Positions 31,948 to 64,000 of a DNA stretch of 64,000 nt are shown in pieces (the first letter of the stretch is position 1; each line of letters starts with the position of its first letter). Source of the stretch: Engraulis encrasicolus (lineage: Eukaryota > Chordata > Actinopteri > Clupeiformes > Engraulidae); contig NC_085869.1 in assembly GCF_034702125.1 (NCBI RefSeq), positions 20,416,177-20,480,176 on the forward strand, in the 5' to 3' direction. A model generated the notes under the pieces. The model saw nothing but the letters and a program-made list of their open reading frames with translations. It was not told the DNA's origin and did not search any database. The position numbers were made by a program, and so were the translations under genes.

Positions 31948-32345
31948 TTAAAGGAGCACTCCTGCCAAGTATTGCTCACGCTATCCTTGACTTGTCAGTA
32001 TCCGGTGATGCTGCATTTTTTGGCTCAGCCCTTTGCGAGATATGAGCTATTCTAATGGGGACAGCTTTTGTTTGCATTTAAAACAAATCTTAACATAGGC
32101 CTATTCCAAATATTTTCCCAAAAGGTATCGCTGCTGGCTAGTTGTCTGCTGATATTACATAACCTTTTGGATGGTTTTGGGAATAAATCAAGATGTTTTT
32201 TTGAAATGTAAACAAACAGCTGCCCCCATTACAATGACCAGGATCTCGGAAAAAGGCTGAAAAAAATATCAGGTACTGACAAATCCATGGTAGTGTGAGC
32301 ATTACAACTGCATGTTGAAATTGGCTGAAGTTAACATCCTTTCTT
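31948..32345. mobile_element. Foldback MITE, family F copy 2
   Basis: Left arm about 31948-32085 and right arm about 32200-32345 are inverted, sharing TATTGCTCACGCTA, CTTGACTTGTCAGTA and CTAATGGGGACAG. It ends about 80 bp before the abca12 start-codon exon. Confidence 0.65.
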
Positions 32346-32436
32346 GCCTGCTCTATACTCTCGTGCTTCACTCTGTGTATGTTCATGTTGTGATTTCCTC
32401 TTACCTTATTTTTGTTTATTGCAGACCCCATAACTG

Positions 32437-63682
<31,246 letters not shown>

Positions 63683-64000
63683 GTACAGTACTGTGTGGTG
63701 CTATCCAAACTTTTGAAGTAGCGGAGACGTGCTCACACTATCGCCTACTATAAATACAGATTATAACTGGGCGCTGAATCCCACATAATATATTGATGAA
63801 TGACAATCGCCATTTACACGCTACAGAAGGGCTCTGCCCGAAACGCTTGTAGGCAGACAGAGAAAACAGAGAAAAGTCTGAAGAGTGCTGTCCTTCACTA
63901 TCCAAACTTTACCTGCCCCATTTTGCCCCATTTTTTATTGGCACTTGGGGTTTTGGTTCCACCATTGCTGTAATTAGTTTCTGTAGTGGTTGTTTTTTTT
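63683..64000. other. abca12 intron 31, start
   Basis: Contains GGGCTCTGCCCGAAACGCTTG at about 63829-63850, a fish dispersed-repeat tail with a relative near 2910 (GGGCTAGGCCCGAAACA) and 32845. No exon. Confidence 0.45.

Overview
This window is teleost fish nuclear DNA. It holds three multi-exon vertebrate genes with consensus splice sites, dense dinucleotide microsatellites, tRNA-derived SINEs, and many short hAT, Tc1/mariner and TTAA-type elements of the kind common in ray-finned fish. No bacterial operon, phage, CRISPR array or rRNA gene is present. The species cannot be named from the sequence alone.

Layout. (1) 1-7571, minus strand: the first two coding exons of a class I myosin, best matched to myo1b, separated by an intron carrying a 246-bp GA microsatellite. 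The gene runs off the left edge. (2) 7572-16952: about 9.4 kb without a recognisable coding exon, containing MITEs, SINEs, two CA microsatellites and a LINE remnant. It ends in a TATA-less promoter. (3) 16953-28015, plus strand: a complete nine-exon pofut2 gene (protein O-fucosyltransferase 2, 441 aa), with transposons in its introns and decayed tandem copies of its last splice junction. (4) 28016-32424: intergenic, mostly mobile-element debris. (5) 32437-63682, plus strand: the first 31 coding exons (about 3,131 codons) of a very large ABCA-family transporter. Its N-terminus matches ABCA12. The gene continues beyond the right edge.

Nothing here is an operon. The three genes are ordinary neighbours: myo1b and pofut2 are head to head, pofut2 and abca12 head to tail. 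Myosin-1b acts in membrane and actin dynamics, POFUT2 in the ER on thrombospondin repeats, and ABCA12 in lipid loading of epidermal granules.

The most interesting part is the abca12 ectodomain. After one N-terminal membrane helix the window encodes more than 3,000 residues of lumenal or extracellular domain without reaching the second helix; human ABCA12 is about 2,600 residues in total. Two giant exons (2,655 and 2,397 bp) carry much of it. Between them an exon pair has been tandemly multiplied as a frame-neutral 468-nt (156-codon) cassette that uses GC-AG introns. Its larger exon looks like a chimera made by unequal exchange between a downstream exon and the end of the first giant exon. Duplicated splice junctions recur elsewhere in the window: pofut2 last-exon acceptor, abca12 exon 4 acceptor, exon 22 acceptor, and an eight-copy 40-bp array over the exon 25 donor.
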